In this document: positions 12,688 through 23,879 of the stretch, in pieces
Position numbering within the stretch: position 1 is the first letter of the stretch
Layout of the letters: every line of letters starts with the position of its first letter
From: Hsuehochloa calcarea
Lineage: Eukaryota > Streptophyta > Magnoliopsida > Poales > Poaceae
Length of the DNA: 64,000 nt
Direction: 5' to 3'
Assembly: GCA_036346395.1 (NCBI GenBank)
Contig: CM070603.1
Location: forward strand, 28,553,045 to 28,617,044
Notes under the pieces: model-generated
What the model saw: only the letters and a program-made list of their open reading frames with translations
Databases searched by the model: none
What the model was told of the DNA's origin: nothing
Program-made: the position numbers and the translations under genes

Positions 12688-13910
12688 ATGCCGGTCAAGA
12701 AAACCGTCAAACGCCCAAGTGTCGCTCCTTCTTCCTCGAAAGATCCCGTTGAAGAAGAGCATGTTGATGAGCAAATGGAGGATGTTGAGGCATCGAGTGA
12801 AAATGGTGACAGTAGCGATGAAAATTTTGAGGCATCTAATGATGAGGATGTTGCTCCCGATGAAAGGTAGTTCATTGGACTTGATGTGTTAAGGATTAAA
12901 AGTGAGCAGTATATCATCTTGAGGCACATCAACCAATTCAGGTTCCCAAGGTTAGCTTCGACAAATATGTTCCATACTCAATTTCAGCAAGATGTATATC
13001 AAATCATTTATGGAAAGAAGCTGTTTGCGAATCATCGTTTTGTCAAATGGAGCTACCTTGCACAAAATCCAACCTACAATGGACTTTGTAGACTTTTCAG
13101 AAATGTAGGATTGGATTCTTTGGTCTCTCTAAATTGCAACTTTAATTCCAAGGCCATTAAACAGTTTTATGCCACAGTGTTCGTATCTCCTGATCACGAC
13201 CATCTTACTTGGATGACTGGCCAACAACAGGTAGAAGCCTCTAGAAAGAATTTTATGCAGGCCTTAGATCTGAGGGAGTCTAGGGGAATAAGGATCCATC
13301 TACAGGAACCCCTAGCTCTTACATAGGTGGATGAGTACTATGATCAGAACCATCATTATTCGTGTGGCAGGTAACTGGCCTTCTTTCCCTCCCAAGCATC
13401 ATTAACAGGAATCTGAGCGCATCATTCTTCCCTAGGAGTGGGGATAATGATGAGATTCATGGGAGGGCTTGGAATGTGGTAAAATATATAATGGAAGGAA
13501 TAAAATTTGATGTGATTGATTTGATAATCAGAGAAATAGTCACTTCCAAAGGAGATAAGTCAAAAAGCATATATTATGCTCCCTTCATTATGAAATTGAT
13601 TAAGAGCAGGATTATCTTTGACACCCCTTGTGATATAGAGCATAAGGAATATAGACCAAGGGATTCTCCTCCTCCTCCACCTCAGATGCCTCCTCAGATG
13701 CCTGCTCAGGTACCTCCTCCACCTCCTCCCCAGTCTCAAGGACAGGGGTCCTTGTCCCAGGGTCCTCAGGAGCAAGACTCTGTCCTGGCAGCTATTATTC
13801 ATCTTCAGCTGAGTGTGAATCAGCTTCGTGCATCCCAGGATGAGACTAGAGCCATGATGAACACGAGGTTTGATGCACTGGACGCTTTAGTATCTGATTT
13901 GCGTGAGTAG
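12688..13910 (+). pseudogene. Extra ORF of a copia element ('putative plant transposon protein' type), broken
   Basis: The frame opens at ATG 12688 (MPVKKTVKRPSVAPSSSKDP) with an acidic Ser/Glu/Asp-rich stretch to 12867. It has a single in-frame TAG (12868-12870), then runs on to 13326 with a globular part containing FYATVFVSPDHDHLTWMTG (about 13169-13225). After a frameshift, a second open piece (13362-13910) continues it, with a Pro/Gln-rich tract (about 13664-13732) and a C-terminal heptad-like helix. Proteins of this layout (acidic N-terminus, middle domain, Pro-rich hinge, C-terminal helix) are frequent in grass retroelements as an ORF downstream of pol. The function is unknown. Here it lies between gag and the 3' LTR, where it would stand if pol had been removed. 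Confidence 0.68.
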
Positions 13911-14235
13911 TTCTTTGCATCTCAGCAGCAGGAGCCCTTGATCTATCATCGCTATGGACGAGGTCAGCGCCGGCCCTCCTTCACTCAACGGGGAGATCGT
14001 CCTTCTTCATCAGAGGCTCCTCCTGCAGATCATTAGTTTTAGTTTTATTTAGGTCATTATACCTTGTGATGTAAGGCATATTGTAATATCTTTTTATGTG
14101 TGCTTGTATGACTCATGATGAACTTGACTATGTCATTTTGTTTTTCTGTGTGAGAAATTGGAACTCTTCTGTTATGATGTGTCTGTGTATGATTTATGAA
14201 TAAGATGTGATTTTGGTTGAATGATTATTGATATT

Positions 14236-14537
14236 GCTTGATTGATTACTTATCATAATTTTCAAATGTTATGCTCCTTGGACTCCTTTTTCAGAAGGAA
14301 ACTCTGTACAAATTTATGATGACCTCTCACAAGCATAAATTTGAATGTTCATCTCAATAAGCTTTGTGAAAATTGTTTATTGGCTTGCTTGATTGATTAC
14401 TTATCATAATTTTCAAATGTTATGCTCCTTGGACTCCTTTTTCAGAAGGAAACTCTGTACAAATTTATGATGACCTCTCACAAGCATAAATTTGAATGTT
14501 CATCTCAATAAGCTTTGTGAAAATTGTTTACTGGCTA
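14236..14537 (+). repeat. 151-bp tandem duplication
   Basis: Unit 14236-14386 is repeated almost exactly at 14387-14537 (both open GCTTGATTGATTACTTATCA). The copies differ at very few bases, so the duplication is recent compared with the decay of the surrounding element. Confidence 0.92.
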
Positions 14538-14754
14538 AATTTCCATTGGTCATAAGTATCGATTTCATATTCTTTGTGACCAAGCTCCTCAAGTTGAAAA
14601 GATCTCTCTTTTGATCTTACCTTATTTTTGATGTTTTATGTCAAAAGAAGAGCATATTTTAATGATCAATAAGATGATTTCAATTGCCAAATTCTTTGCT
14701 TTGCAAAACCTCTTTCTTGGCTTTAGATTTATTTTGAACTTTTTGGTGCTTAAT

Positions 14755-15094
14755 GCCAAAAGGGGGAGAATTTTTTATGTCATCAATATGCCCACATTTG
14801 GATGATTAATACATTCTCCTCTGTTATTTGATTTATGCCAAAAAGGAGAATGTTTTATCTCTATTCCTCACTTTGGATGTTTGATTTGGTTAATTTGTAT
14901 TATGCCAAAAAGAGGGGGAATGCATTGTTTTTACAAGCATAGTATCCGTATATGCATGTTGATTGATGCTTTAAATTTCATCGTATGACATGCATAGACA
15001 TAGTTCATTAGCTTAAATTCTTATGTTATGTCTATTTATATCCAAATGTTGTCATTGATAAAGGATTTGTCATCAATCACCAAAAAGGGGGAGA
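14755..15094 (+). repeat. Four polypurine-tract-like motifs before the 3' LTR
   Basis: Motifs of the type CCAAAA(A)GGGGGAGA occur at 14755-14770, 14837-14850, 14904-14920 and 15079-15094. The last lies just upstream of the 3' LTR start at 15113. A polypurine tract primes plus-strand DNA synthesis in retroelements. Several such tracts before one LTR is a known trait of the SIRE group (family knowledge) and fits this element. Confidence 0.65.
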
Positions 15095-15192
15095 TTGAAG
15101 AATCTAGACCAGTGTTTTGGTGATTAATGACAAATCTAATTGTGATACTAATGTTTTATTGTTATATCTAATGTGTAGTCTCATTTCGATAT

Positions 15193-16095
15193 TGTCGGTG
15201 TATTAGAACCGATCTTACGTAAAGATTGTTTGATTAGGGGGGTCTCCTAGAGATGAAATCACGCAGAGAGATTGACACGGGATTTTTATACAGGTTCAGG
15301 CCTTCTCCGGGGAGAATAACAACCCTACTCCTGTGTGTGTATGGTATTGACTGTATTCTCGACAATCAAGCAAGAAACTAAGACTATTACAAAGAATAGT
15401 ACTTGTGTTTCTCCTTGACTCACTATATTTCGCCCTCCTCTTTCACCCTCTGATTGATGTCTTTATATAGTCGTGAAGGAGTAGCCGTTTTATCCTGCGG
15501 AAGAGGCGCCTAATTTATGCCAGTAATGGGCGCATGATGGCAGTAATTACCGGCGTAGTGGCTCCTTCACGCCGTTAGGCAATTATCTTTCAGAGGTAAT
15601 GGGGTATTAAGCACTATTACTACGCGGAATAATAGCGCGTGTAGACCGTCTGGATTCCTTAATCAATTGGACCCACTCGCTTGTAGGTTTTATTGATTAT
15701 AAGGTGGTCGTGGTTTGCTTGGTCGTAGTAGGACTTTTTGACTGTGTACAAGTCGTAGTAGAGCTTACGACTGGGCAATAGTCGTAGAAGGACTTACGAC
15801 TAAGTACAAGTCGTAGCGGAACTTACGACTAGGCAATAGTCGTAGAAGGACTTACGACTGGGTAATGGTCGTAGAAGGACTTACGACTGGGTAATGGTCG
15901 TAGAAGGACTTACGACTAGGCATAGTCGTGGTAGGACTTACGACTATGGGGGTGATTGTAGAAGATCTTACAATCACTTGGTAGGCCTCTCCCTTATAAA
16001 TATAAGGGGTACTTCTGGAGACTACGTGACATCATATTTACCCATAATAAGAATTATAGATAAAAGATAAAATGAGGATTATTAGATCCTCGTCA
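15193..16095 (+). mobile_element. Solo LTR, Ty3/gypsy type, inside the copia LTR
   Basis: Begins TGTCGGTGTATTAGAACC and ends CCTCGTCA. A perfect 5-bp target duplication GATAT flanks it (15188-15192 and 16096-16100). The inverted copy of the host LTR near 28615-28655 lacks the insert and reads straight through, which confirms both borders. The start resembles the TGTCGGTGT openings of gypsy LTRs in grasses (family knowledge). A 30-bp repeat array fills 15720-15955. Confidence 0.88.
15720..15955 (+). repeat. Tandem array of about 30-bp GTCGTAG...CTTACGAC units
   Basis: About seven copies of a unit reading roughly GTCGTAGAAGGACTTACGAC plus a 10-base spacer. Each unit is itself an imperfect dyad (GTCGTA / TACGAC), so transcripts would form a run of small hairpins. 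Confidence 0.85.
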
Positions 16096-19000
16096 GATAT
16101 AAATGTGAAATTTAACGAGGTATACATTCGACTTATATTCTTATATATTGTTGCATTCCTCGGATCCAAAATATAGGTTGAACTCAACCATAAGTTTAAC
16201 TTGAATATGTGCATACGTTTTCATTACACATTTGTGTATGCACACATTTAGGGGGAGTTCATGCTATATTTTGTGGTTTCATTAGTATTGATCCATTTCT
16301 GTTTTCCACATACATTTGGGATCTTTACTTTGAAACAAATCTGTTGGGATCTTTACTTTGAAACATATCCGTTTGAGTATACAAAACTTGTGTAGTTTTT
16401 GTATATTCATGTTTTAAGTATGTAGAACTTGTGTAGTTCTCGCGTACTCATGTTGGAGTATATATAACTTGTGTAGTTCATATATACTCATGTAGTGTTA
16501 CCATTATCTACATTCAATTTATGTGCAATTGAAGTGGTTATCATTAATTACCAAAGAGGGAAATATTGAAGTATCTTATCCCACTATTATGACTTAATGG
16601 TATGATGTGGTAATTAATGATAATCATATTGTGGAACTAACATTTTCCATGAGTTGGATGAATATGTTATGTTCCAGGGTGATGAAGAATTTGGATGTCA
16701 TCACGTGTCAATGACATTAAAGTCAAGAGCTTGGTGTAAAAGATGCATCATGAGTTGATGCTTATGAGTTGATCGTCGAGACATGAGAAGACCCATCATG
16801 TGTTGATGGAGGTAAAGCAAAGGATCATCATGAGTTGATGATTATCAAGTTAATGACCCGGACTTGAAGTGATGATGTGCGTCATCAAGCTTCAAGAAGA
16901 TGCAAGACAAAGGTATGACTAGCGAGGGCTAAGGATGTGTTCCTAGTCTTTTACTGGTCTTGGTGTTTGGTTGTAAGACCGGATTGCTAGTATAGGTTGT
17001 CGTACTATTAAGAGGGGTCTTAACTAGTAGTTTGAGATAGTCATGTGTTGATAGCTCATCGTGGTTGCTCTAGCTCATCTATGCATGATGCTCTTATTTG
17101 CGAATGTGTTTTGCAAATAGTCGAGGCTCATGCATAACAATTGAAGCATGTGACTTTAGTTTACAAATGTGTTTTGCAAATGGCGTAAGTCCATGTACCT
17201 TATTCCTTGTGGTGTTGATTCTAAAAGTTGGCAAATGCGTTTTGCAACTTGTTGAGAATATCACCTTTAAACCTTGTTGGAATTTCACTCAAATGGGCAA
17301 ATGAGTTTTGCAATTTGAGTTTGGCAAAATGCAAGATCTCTCTGGAGCCTGGCGGTCTGACCGCCAGTGGTCACCGGTCTGACCGGTGGCATATCGGTCA
17401 GACTGCCATGTGTTGGGCGGTCCGACCGATTTCCCCTTGATTTGATTCTCTGTGCGGTAGTACCACCGTTAAATAAAAGGTACTACCGGGAGCGGAAATA
17501 CCGGAGTTCTTGCGGTACGATTTTTCAGAGAAGCACCATTTCGATTGCTGCAAAATTTCCTTAGGCAGTCGGACCGTCCACCCTTGGCGGTCTGACCGAT
17601 TTGGCGGTGGTCCGACCAGCCATTAGTTGGCGGTCAGACCGACCCTACACTGATTCGAGGGAATCTTTCCTCCAACGGCTAGTTTTTTGGTGTGGGCTAT
17701 AAATACCCACCTTGGCTGGTTGGAGGAGGTTGTTGTTGCCATTGCAAATTGTGCTAGTGCTGTGAGACATTCTTTTGAGCTAAAGAGCAAACCCTCTCTT
17801 CTCTTTTGTGCATGTGTTGCACTTAGCGAGATTTGAGAGCAAACCCTAAGTGCATGTGTTGCCTTAGGTAGTAGATTGAGTATCCACTGAGCTTTGACAC
17901 TTGATTAGTTCAAGTGAGAGTTGAGTCTTGTTACTCTTGGTGTTTGCCGACGCCTAGACGGTGTGGAGGCGTCGTTCTCGGTGATCTTCTCAATAAGCTT
18001 GTGAGAAGGCCCGGCGTGTTGTGAGTGGTTTGGTACTCGCCATCTCCGGAGTGGAGGAAGAGCAACCCTAGTGGAGCGAGGTGTTGGTTCGTGTTGGAAC
18101 CGGTACAAGTGGTTGTACTAACATCGGAGGTATTAGCTTAATTAGTAGAGCCGGTTCAACGTGGTTGGGCTTACCTCAACGTGGATTAGGGGAGACCGGC
18201 AATTCCCCGAACACCACGATAAAATATAATTGTGTCATCTTGGTTTGTGCTTGTGCTTTACTTTGAGCAATTTACATTTCATGTTTTAATTGCTTATATA
18301 TCCTTGTAACATGATTGCTCTCATTGAATTGTATTGATATTGTTGGTGCACTTAGTCGAGCCTAGTTGATTTAGGTTTTTATTGTGCAAAACCAATTGTT
18401 ATTAGCTTCCGCATTATATATTGGTTTTAGCCAGAAGATTTTTAAAAACCGCATATTCACCCCCCTCTAGTCGGCCTCCTCGATCTTACAATGGGCAATA
18501 GGTGTAACATCCCAAATTTAGAGTTCATTTGAAGCCTTTAAAAACAAAAATAAATATTTCAATTTTTCTTGTTAAGTTAAAGCCTAATTTGAAGTTTTAG
18601 AAATTAAAATGATTTAATGTGAATAAGTCAAACTTTAATTAAATTCAAAACTAATTTATTTGGGTTCCTTAAGTTCCAGAGTATTTTATGGAATTTATAT
18701 GAATTTTTGGAGTTTAGTTGCTATTTATTTGAGCTCGATTTGCTTTAATCCAATTTCTGAAATTCAAAAATATTCTTTTTCTGGATTTTCTCTTTGGGCT
18801 GAATTTGTTTTCTTCCCGGGCTTTTCCTTTTCCCTCTGGTCTTTTTCTTTCGCCACTGGTGTGTGATCGAGGAGGCCAACTAGAGGGAGGTAAATAGGCG
18901 GTTTTAAAATTCTTTTGGCTAAAACCAAGTTTTATACGAAAATGTGAATCAATTCGGTTTTACTCAATTAAATCATAAATAAACTAGTTTGGACTATGTG

Positions 19001-19372
19001 CACTAACAAGCTAATACTATTAACAATGACAGCAAACATACAAATACATTTAAGCAATTTAATTCTAGAAATGTAAATTGCACAAAGTAATGCGCAAGAG
19101 AACAAACCACAATGACACAAGAATATGTTACCGCGGTGTTCGAAAACTTACCGGTCTCCCCTGATGCACGTTGAGGTAAACCTAAACGAATTGAATCGAC
19201 TCCACGAATTAAGCCAACAACTCCGAGGTAAGCCCAAAAGATTTGGAGCGGCTCACAAGTTGAACCAACACCTCAATCCACTAGAGGTTGCTTTTCCTCC
19301 ACTCCAAACATGGCGAGTATCAAACCACTCACAACACGTCGGGCCTTTTCACAAACTTCCTGAGAAGATCAC

Positions 19373-19714
19373 TGTCGTAGCCGGGCACCAGGGGGTGCCC
19401 CGCACCCTCAGTCGTCGGGGATCTTTGGTGTCTGTCGGTGATCTTGTACATATCTGATTAAGTCTATACAATGATTTCCCAGCAATATACCTAAATACCC
19501 CCATCTCTCTCTCAACATTGTGAGGGCAAGAAGGTAATTTTTCCGCCTTGCCCTCCTATAAATAGAGCCCCAAGGGCATGTACAAAGGGGGGTCATTTTT
19601 CAGATACTCGTAATACAACTCATGACACCATTCTCTTTGGCTCCTCCTCTAGTTGGCCCCTTCTTGACTAAAGGGTACTCTGTACCCACTGTCTAGCCCT
19701 CTTTTGCTACGACA
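19373..19714 (+). repeat. 5' LTR of the non-coding LTR element
   Basis: 342 bp, TGTCGTAG...CTACGACA. It contains a TATA box, TATAAATA at 19557-19564, followed by the likely transcript start. It differs from the 3' LTR at a number of positions, most of them in the first 70 bp, so the insertion is not very recent. Confidence 0.88.
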
Positions 19715-19731
19715 GTTGGCGCCATCCGTGG
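19715..19731 (+). other. Primer-binding site of the non-coding LTR element
   Basis: GTTGGCGCCATCCGTGG follows the LTR end directly. TGGCGCC-type sites pair with the 3' end of an aspartate-type tRNA in Tat-like gypsy elements (family knowledge). This suggests a gypsy origin for the element. Confidence 0.6.
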
Positions 19732-19774
19732 GTCCGAGCAAGAAGCTACGCACAAGAGGAGCCAAAGACACTTC

Positions 19775-19935
19775 GGTCGAAACCCACTTTCGGCTGAAGC
19801 AAAATCTCGGCCGAAGCCCCCCTTCGCCCGAAGGAAACTTTCGGCCGAAGCCCCCTTCGCCCGAAGCAAAATGTCGACCGAAGCCCACCTGTGCTCGAAG
19901 GAAACTTTAGGCCGAAGCCCCCATTCCGCATCTTC
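19775..19935 (+). repeat. Minisatellite: CTTCGGCCGAAGC-type units
   Basis: Irregular array of about 50-bp units built from CTTCGCCCGAAGGAAACTTT and CGGCCGAAGCCCC. The TTCGGCCGAA core is a palindrome. It lies soon after the primer site. Confidence 0.8.
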
Positions 19936-20219
19936 GGCAGGAACAGCCGGGAGCAACCACCCTGGGGCGAGGTACCCAATCTGCCCCTCGGTGTCTCCGC
20001 CACGCCGCATGGCTGCCATCTACGCAGCCACCTCCGGCGCCCTCCTCTGGAGCACTCCCGGAGCGACCTCCACCTTCGGCCGAAGCTCCAGGAGCTGCGG
20101 GGGGCTCCGAGTCCCCCGCCGCCGACGTCTCCGCTACCTCCGGAGGCCTCGCGACCCCTTCGGGTCTCTGCTGCCGTCAGAGGCCGCCCCAGCCCTTCGG
20201 CCCTCTAGAGGCCCCCCGC

Positions 20220-20710
20220 CTCCGCCCTCACGCCTTCAACTTCGGCCGCCGCCTCGGATGCCTCCGGCCCCGCCGCCTCGGATGCTTCCGAGCCCGCCGC
20301 CTCGGATGCCTCGGAACATCGGAGCCCCTCGAGCCCCCGCCTCGGCCTCACGCCTTACACTTCGACCACCACCGCCTCAGGAGACCTCTGAAGCCCCCTC
20401 GCGGCGCCCGAGGCCTCGGGAGCCCCGCCTCCGGAGCCCTGCCGCCTCCGGATGCCTCGAGCCCCCGCCTCGGCCTCACGCCCTCAACCCGGCGCGCCGC
20501 CTCCAGGAGACCTCGTAGCCCCCTCCGCGCCTCGGAGCCCTCGCGCCTCCGTCCACGCCTTCAACCGGGCCGCCGCCTCGGGACCTCACGGGCCCCCTCC
20601 GCCAGCGCCTTGGGCCTCGAGGCCTCGGGATGCCTCGCCTCCTCGCCCCGCCGCCTCCGGATGCCTCGGGAGCCCCCCGCCTCCGGAACCCCCTCAGAGG
20701 CCCCCAACCC
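20220..20710 (+). repeat. GC-rich region of degenerate GCCTCGGATGCCT-type repeats
   Basis: Irregular short repeats of GCCTCGGATGCCTC and CCCGCCTCGG, about 75-80% GC. All six frames are long and Pro/Arg/Ala-rich, which reflects composition rather than coding. Confidence 0.7.
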
Positions 20711-21562
20711 TTCGGTCCCCTTCGAGGCTCTCCTGGCCGCGATGGCTCAAGCACCACCTCCGCCTTCGCTAGCTTCCCCTCGAGCCTCCTCCGGTCGCCT
20801 TGGCAGCGCCGCATCGCCTTGCAGACCGCCTTTGAACAAAGCCAACCCCGCTTAGCACCTTCAGCCGAAGCACCATCCCCAACCCTCCATGGCACATGAA
20901 GACCCCCTTGGCTTCGCCTGCAAGACTGCAATCTCTGGAGCCCCTGGGAGCCCCTTCGAAACAAGCTTCAGTACCATCGCCTTGCCCTTCAGCCGCAGTC
21001 CCCTCCGGAACCGTCGATCCCTTCGGCAGCACCGTATCGACCTCGGGTCGCCTTGGGGCTCACAACCTCGGGCCCTTTTGCAGTAGCCCCCCGCGACGAC
21101 CCCTCGGGTCAGCCTGCAAGTTCCCTCTACTACTCACCTTATTGTGCAAGGATTTTAAACTAGATTTACTTTGTACGTCTAGGACAATCCCGAGTAGAGC
21201 CTGCATCTCAATCGCTATTGTACTACAAAACCCATTTGTGCTTAGTGGGACGACCGAGACAAACCACCTCCTGCTTCCCAAAAATCCATTTATATGCTGC
21301 CGTGCATACGTCAATTCATCTCAAAAAATAAGAAGACCTAGGCACAGATAGTTACGCCACTAGTCCAGGATTAAACTGTCAGCTTACCGTTTTAAGAGAA
21401 GTGACGATAGTTTATTGCATAGGAAGTCTATGGCTAAAGGAGGAAAGAATTCGTTGGTGCTTCCGGGATGCTAACAAGACAAATTCTGGAGTACGCTGTA
21501 TAGGTGACTTCTATAAGAGCAGAAAGAATAGTTGGTGTTTGGCACAGTAGAAATAGAGCTAC

Positions 21563-22312
21563 ATAAAGACGCCGTGCATGGCCCGAGCCCCGGCGCACAC
21601 TAACTCACCCTCGCGGGTGTACAGTGTATAAAAAAGGAGACGCCGCGTAGGGCCCCGAGCCTCGACACACACTAGTTCACTCTCCGGAGTGTGCAATGCA
21701 TAAGCCCACCATAGTGGCAACAAAGACGCCGCGCATGGCCCCGAGCCCGGCGCACACTAACTCACCCTCGCGGGTGTGCAGTGTATAAAAAAAGAAGAGA
21801 CGCCGCGCATGGCCCCGAGCCCCGGCACACACTAGCTCATTCTCCGGAGTGTGCAGCTCATAAGCCCACCACAGTGGCAACAAAGACGCCGCGCATGGCC
21901 CCAAGCCCTGGCGCACACTAACTCACCCTCGCGGTGTGCAGTGTATAAAAAAGAGAGCCACCGCGCATGGCCTGAGCCCCAGCACACACTAGCTCACTCT
22001 CCGGAGTGTGCAGTGCATAAGCCCACCACAGTGGCAACAAATACGCCATGCATGGCCCCAAGCCCGGGCGCACACTAACTCACCCTCGCGAGCGTGTAGT
22101 GTATAAAAAAAGAGACGCTGTGTATGGCCCCGAGCCCCGGCACACACTAGCTCACTCTCCGGAGTATGCAGTGCATAAGCCCACCACAGTGGCAACAAAG
22201 ACGCCGCGCATGGCCCCGAGCCCCTGCGCACACTAACTCACCCTCGCGGGTGTATGTCCGCGCACACTAGCTCACTCTCCGGAGTGTGCAAGTGCATAAG
22301 CCCACCACAGTC
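21563..22312 (+). repeat. Higher-order tandem array, about 158-bp unit
   Basis: Units start AAAGACGCCGCGCATGGCCC at about 21563, 21721, 21881, 22038 and 22195. Each is a dimer of two about 79-bp halves, one with CTCGCGGGTGT and the other with CTCCGGAGTGT. The final unit is shortened. Confidence 0.9.
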
Positions 22313-23040
22313 GCTCCGATGGCCCCACCTCGGGAACTAGGGACTCTCCCGCCATGAGGGCCTCGTCCCGACGGAGAGACACTTCACACCGCGCTCCAAC
22401 GCGCAAAGCCCTAGTCGCTCCGATGGCCCCGCCTCGGGGACTAGAGACTCTCCCGCCGTGAGGGCCTCATCTCGGCAGAGAGACACTTCACACCGCGCTC
22501 CAATGCGCAAAGCCCTAGTCGCTCCGATGGCCCCGCCTTGGGGACTTGGGACTCTCTCGCCGTGAGGGCCTCGTCTCGGCGGAGAGACACTTCAAACCGC
22601 GATCCAACGCGCAAAGCCCTAGTCGCTCTGATGGCCCTGCCTCGGGGACTAGGGAGTCTCCCGCCGTGAGGGCCTCGTCCCGGCGGAGAGACACTTCACA
22701 CCGCGCTCCAACGCGCAAAGCCCTAGTCACTCCGATGGCCCCGCCTCGGGACTAGGGAGTCTCCCGCCGTGAAGGCCTCGTCCCTGCGGAGAGACACTTC
22801 AAATCTTGATCCAACGTGCAAAGCCCTAGTCGCTCTGATGGCCCCGCCTCGAGGACTAGGGAGTCTCCCGCCGTGAGGGCCTCGTCCCGGCGGAGAGACT
22901 TCACACCGCGCTCCAACGCGCAAAGCCCTAGTCACTCCGATCGCCCCGCCTCGGGGACTAGGGAGTCTCCCGCCGTGAAGGTCTCGTCCAGGCGGAGAGA
23001 CACTTCACACCGTGATCCAACGCGCAAATCCCTCATCGCT
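22311..23040 (+). repeat. Tandem array, 104-bp unit, seven copies
   Basis: Units begin TCGCTCCGATGGCCC at 22311, 22415, 22519, 22623, 22727, 22830 and 22932, and the last partial one at 23036. Spacing is 102-104 bp, so this is a regular, recently homogenised array. Confidence 0.92.
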
Positions 23041-23054
23041 CCGATGACCCCGCA

Positions 23055-23430
23055 AAAGTATGGGGGATGGCGATCAGCTCCACCTCCCCCTCGCTTCCTT
23101 TGGACTCTGAAACGAGTCCAAACAAAAAAAGTGTGGGGGATGACGATCGGCTCCGCCTCCCTCTCGCTTCCTTTGGACTCTGAAACGAGTCCAAACAAAA
23201 AAAAGTGTGGGGGACAGCGATCGGCTCCCCCCCTCGCTTCCTTTGGACTCTGAAACGAGCCCAAACAAAAAAAAGTGTTGGGGACAGCGATCAGCTCCAC
23301 CTCCCCCTCGCTTCCTTTGGACTCTGAAACGAGCCCAAACAAAAAAAGTGTTGGGGACAGCGATCGGCCCCGCCTCCCTCTCTTCCTTTGGACTCTGAAA
23401 CGAACCCAAACAAAAAAAAACAAAAAACAA
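23055..23430 (+). repeat. Tandem array, about 72-bp unit, five copies
   Basis: TTCCTTTGGACTCTGAAACG recurs at 23095, 23168, 23238, 23312 and 23383. Each is followed by an A-rich run (AAACAAAAAAA) and GTGTGGGGGACAGCGATC. Confidence 0.9.
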
Positions 23431-23879
23431 AAAAAGGAAAAAGAACACCTTCGCACCCCTCCAAGTCACGGGCACACTTGACGAGGAGCGGGCGAAGGAG
23501 GGGACGGTACCTGGCCCCCAACAGGACCGGCGCGAGCGGTCATACCGGTGAAAACCGAGCACAACGAGCTACAGTGAAGGCCTCGCCTCAACACGCCACC
23601 TGCCTCGTAGGCCATGCCTCGGTATGGCGGCCCTGCGTTGACTTCGGCACCACCGGAGCACATTTGGCACCCACAGCCTTCGAAACACCTTTGGCACCTC
23701 CGGAGCAACTTCGGCGTTAGCGACCTCTAGGGAAACTAGGAGCGCCTCGGGTAAAGTACGGCGATCGGCTTCGCCTCCCCCTCACTACCTTTGGGCTTTC
23801 CAACGAACCCACTCCAAAAGAAAGCGGTTACACCGGAGAAGCGATCAAATACGGGGACAGCAACAGCCATGCCCCGACT

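Larger units (their letters stand above)
9314..18490 (+). mobile_element. Pol-less Ty1/copia element, SIRE/Maximus-like, 5' LTR truncated
   Basis: The internal region starts with the copia primer-binding site TGGTATCAGAGC at 9371-9382, directly after an LTR end (ctcgatcttaca, ending 9369). The same LTR end closes the element at 18490. Inside are a broken gag with two CCHC knuckles (9426-10836) and an extra ORF (12688-13910), followed by several polypurine tracts and a long 3' LTR (15113-18490). No protease, integrase, reverse transcriptase or RNase H motif is present, so mobilisation would have needed enzymes in trans. Only about 55 bp of the 5' LTR remains. A long LTR, a large coiled-coil gag and an ORF after the polymerase position suggest the SIRE/Maximus lineage (inference). 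Confidence 0.8.
15113..18490 (+). repeat. Long 3' LTR of the copia element (about 2.47 kb without insert)
   Basis: Starts TGTTTTGGTGATTAATGAC and ends GATCTTACA. The 5' boundary is set by where homology begins to the inverted copy at 28707-18860. It is interrupted by a 903-bp solo LTR at 15193-16095. Inside are tandem 45-bp units ending in AACTTGTGTAGTT (16370-16500), repeats of CATCATGAGTTGATG (16743-16850), four copies of GCAAATGNGTTTTGCAA (17097-17320), and CGGTCNGACCG motifs (17348-17645). Confidence 0.75.

Noticed and set aside
15720..15955. Possible CRISPR-like array (regular about 30-bp repeats)
   Set aside because: The sequence is a plant LTR; spacers are about 10 bp and not unique, so it is an ordinary minisatellite.
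20452..20964. Long overlapping open frames rich in Pro, Arg and Ala
   Set aside because: All six frames are open because of extreme GC content and repeats inside the non-coding LTR element; no domain or start context.
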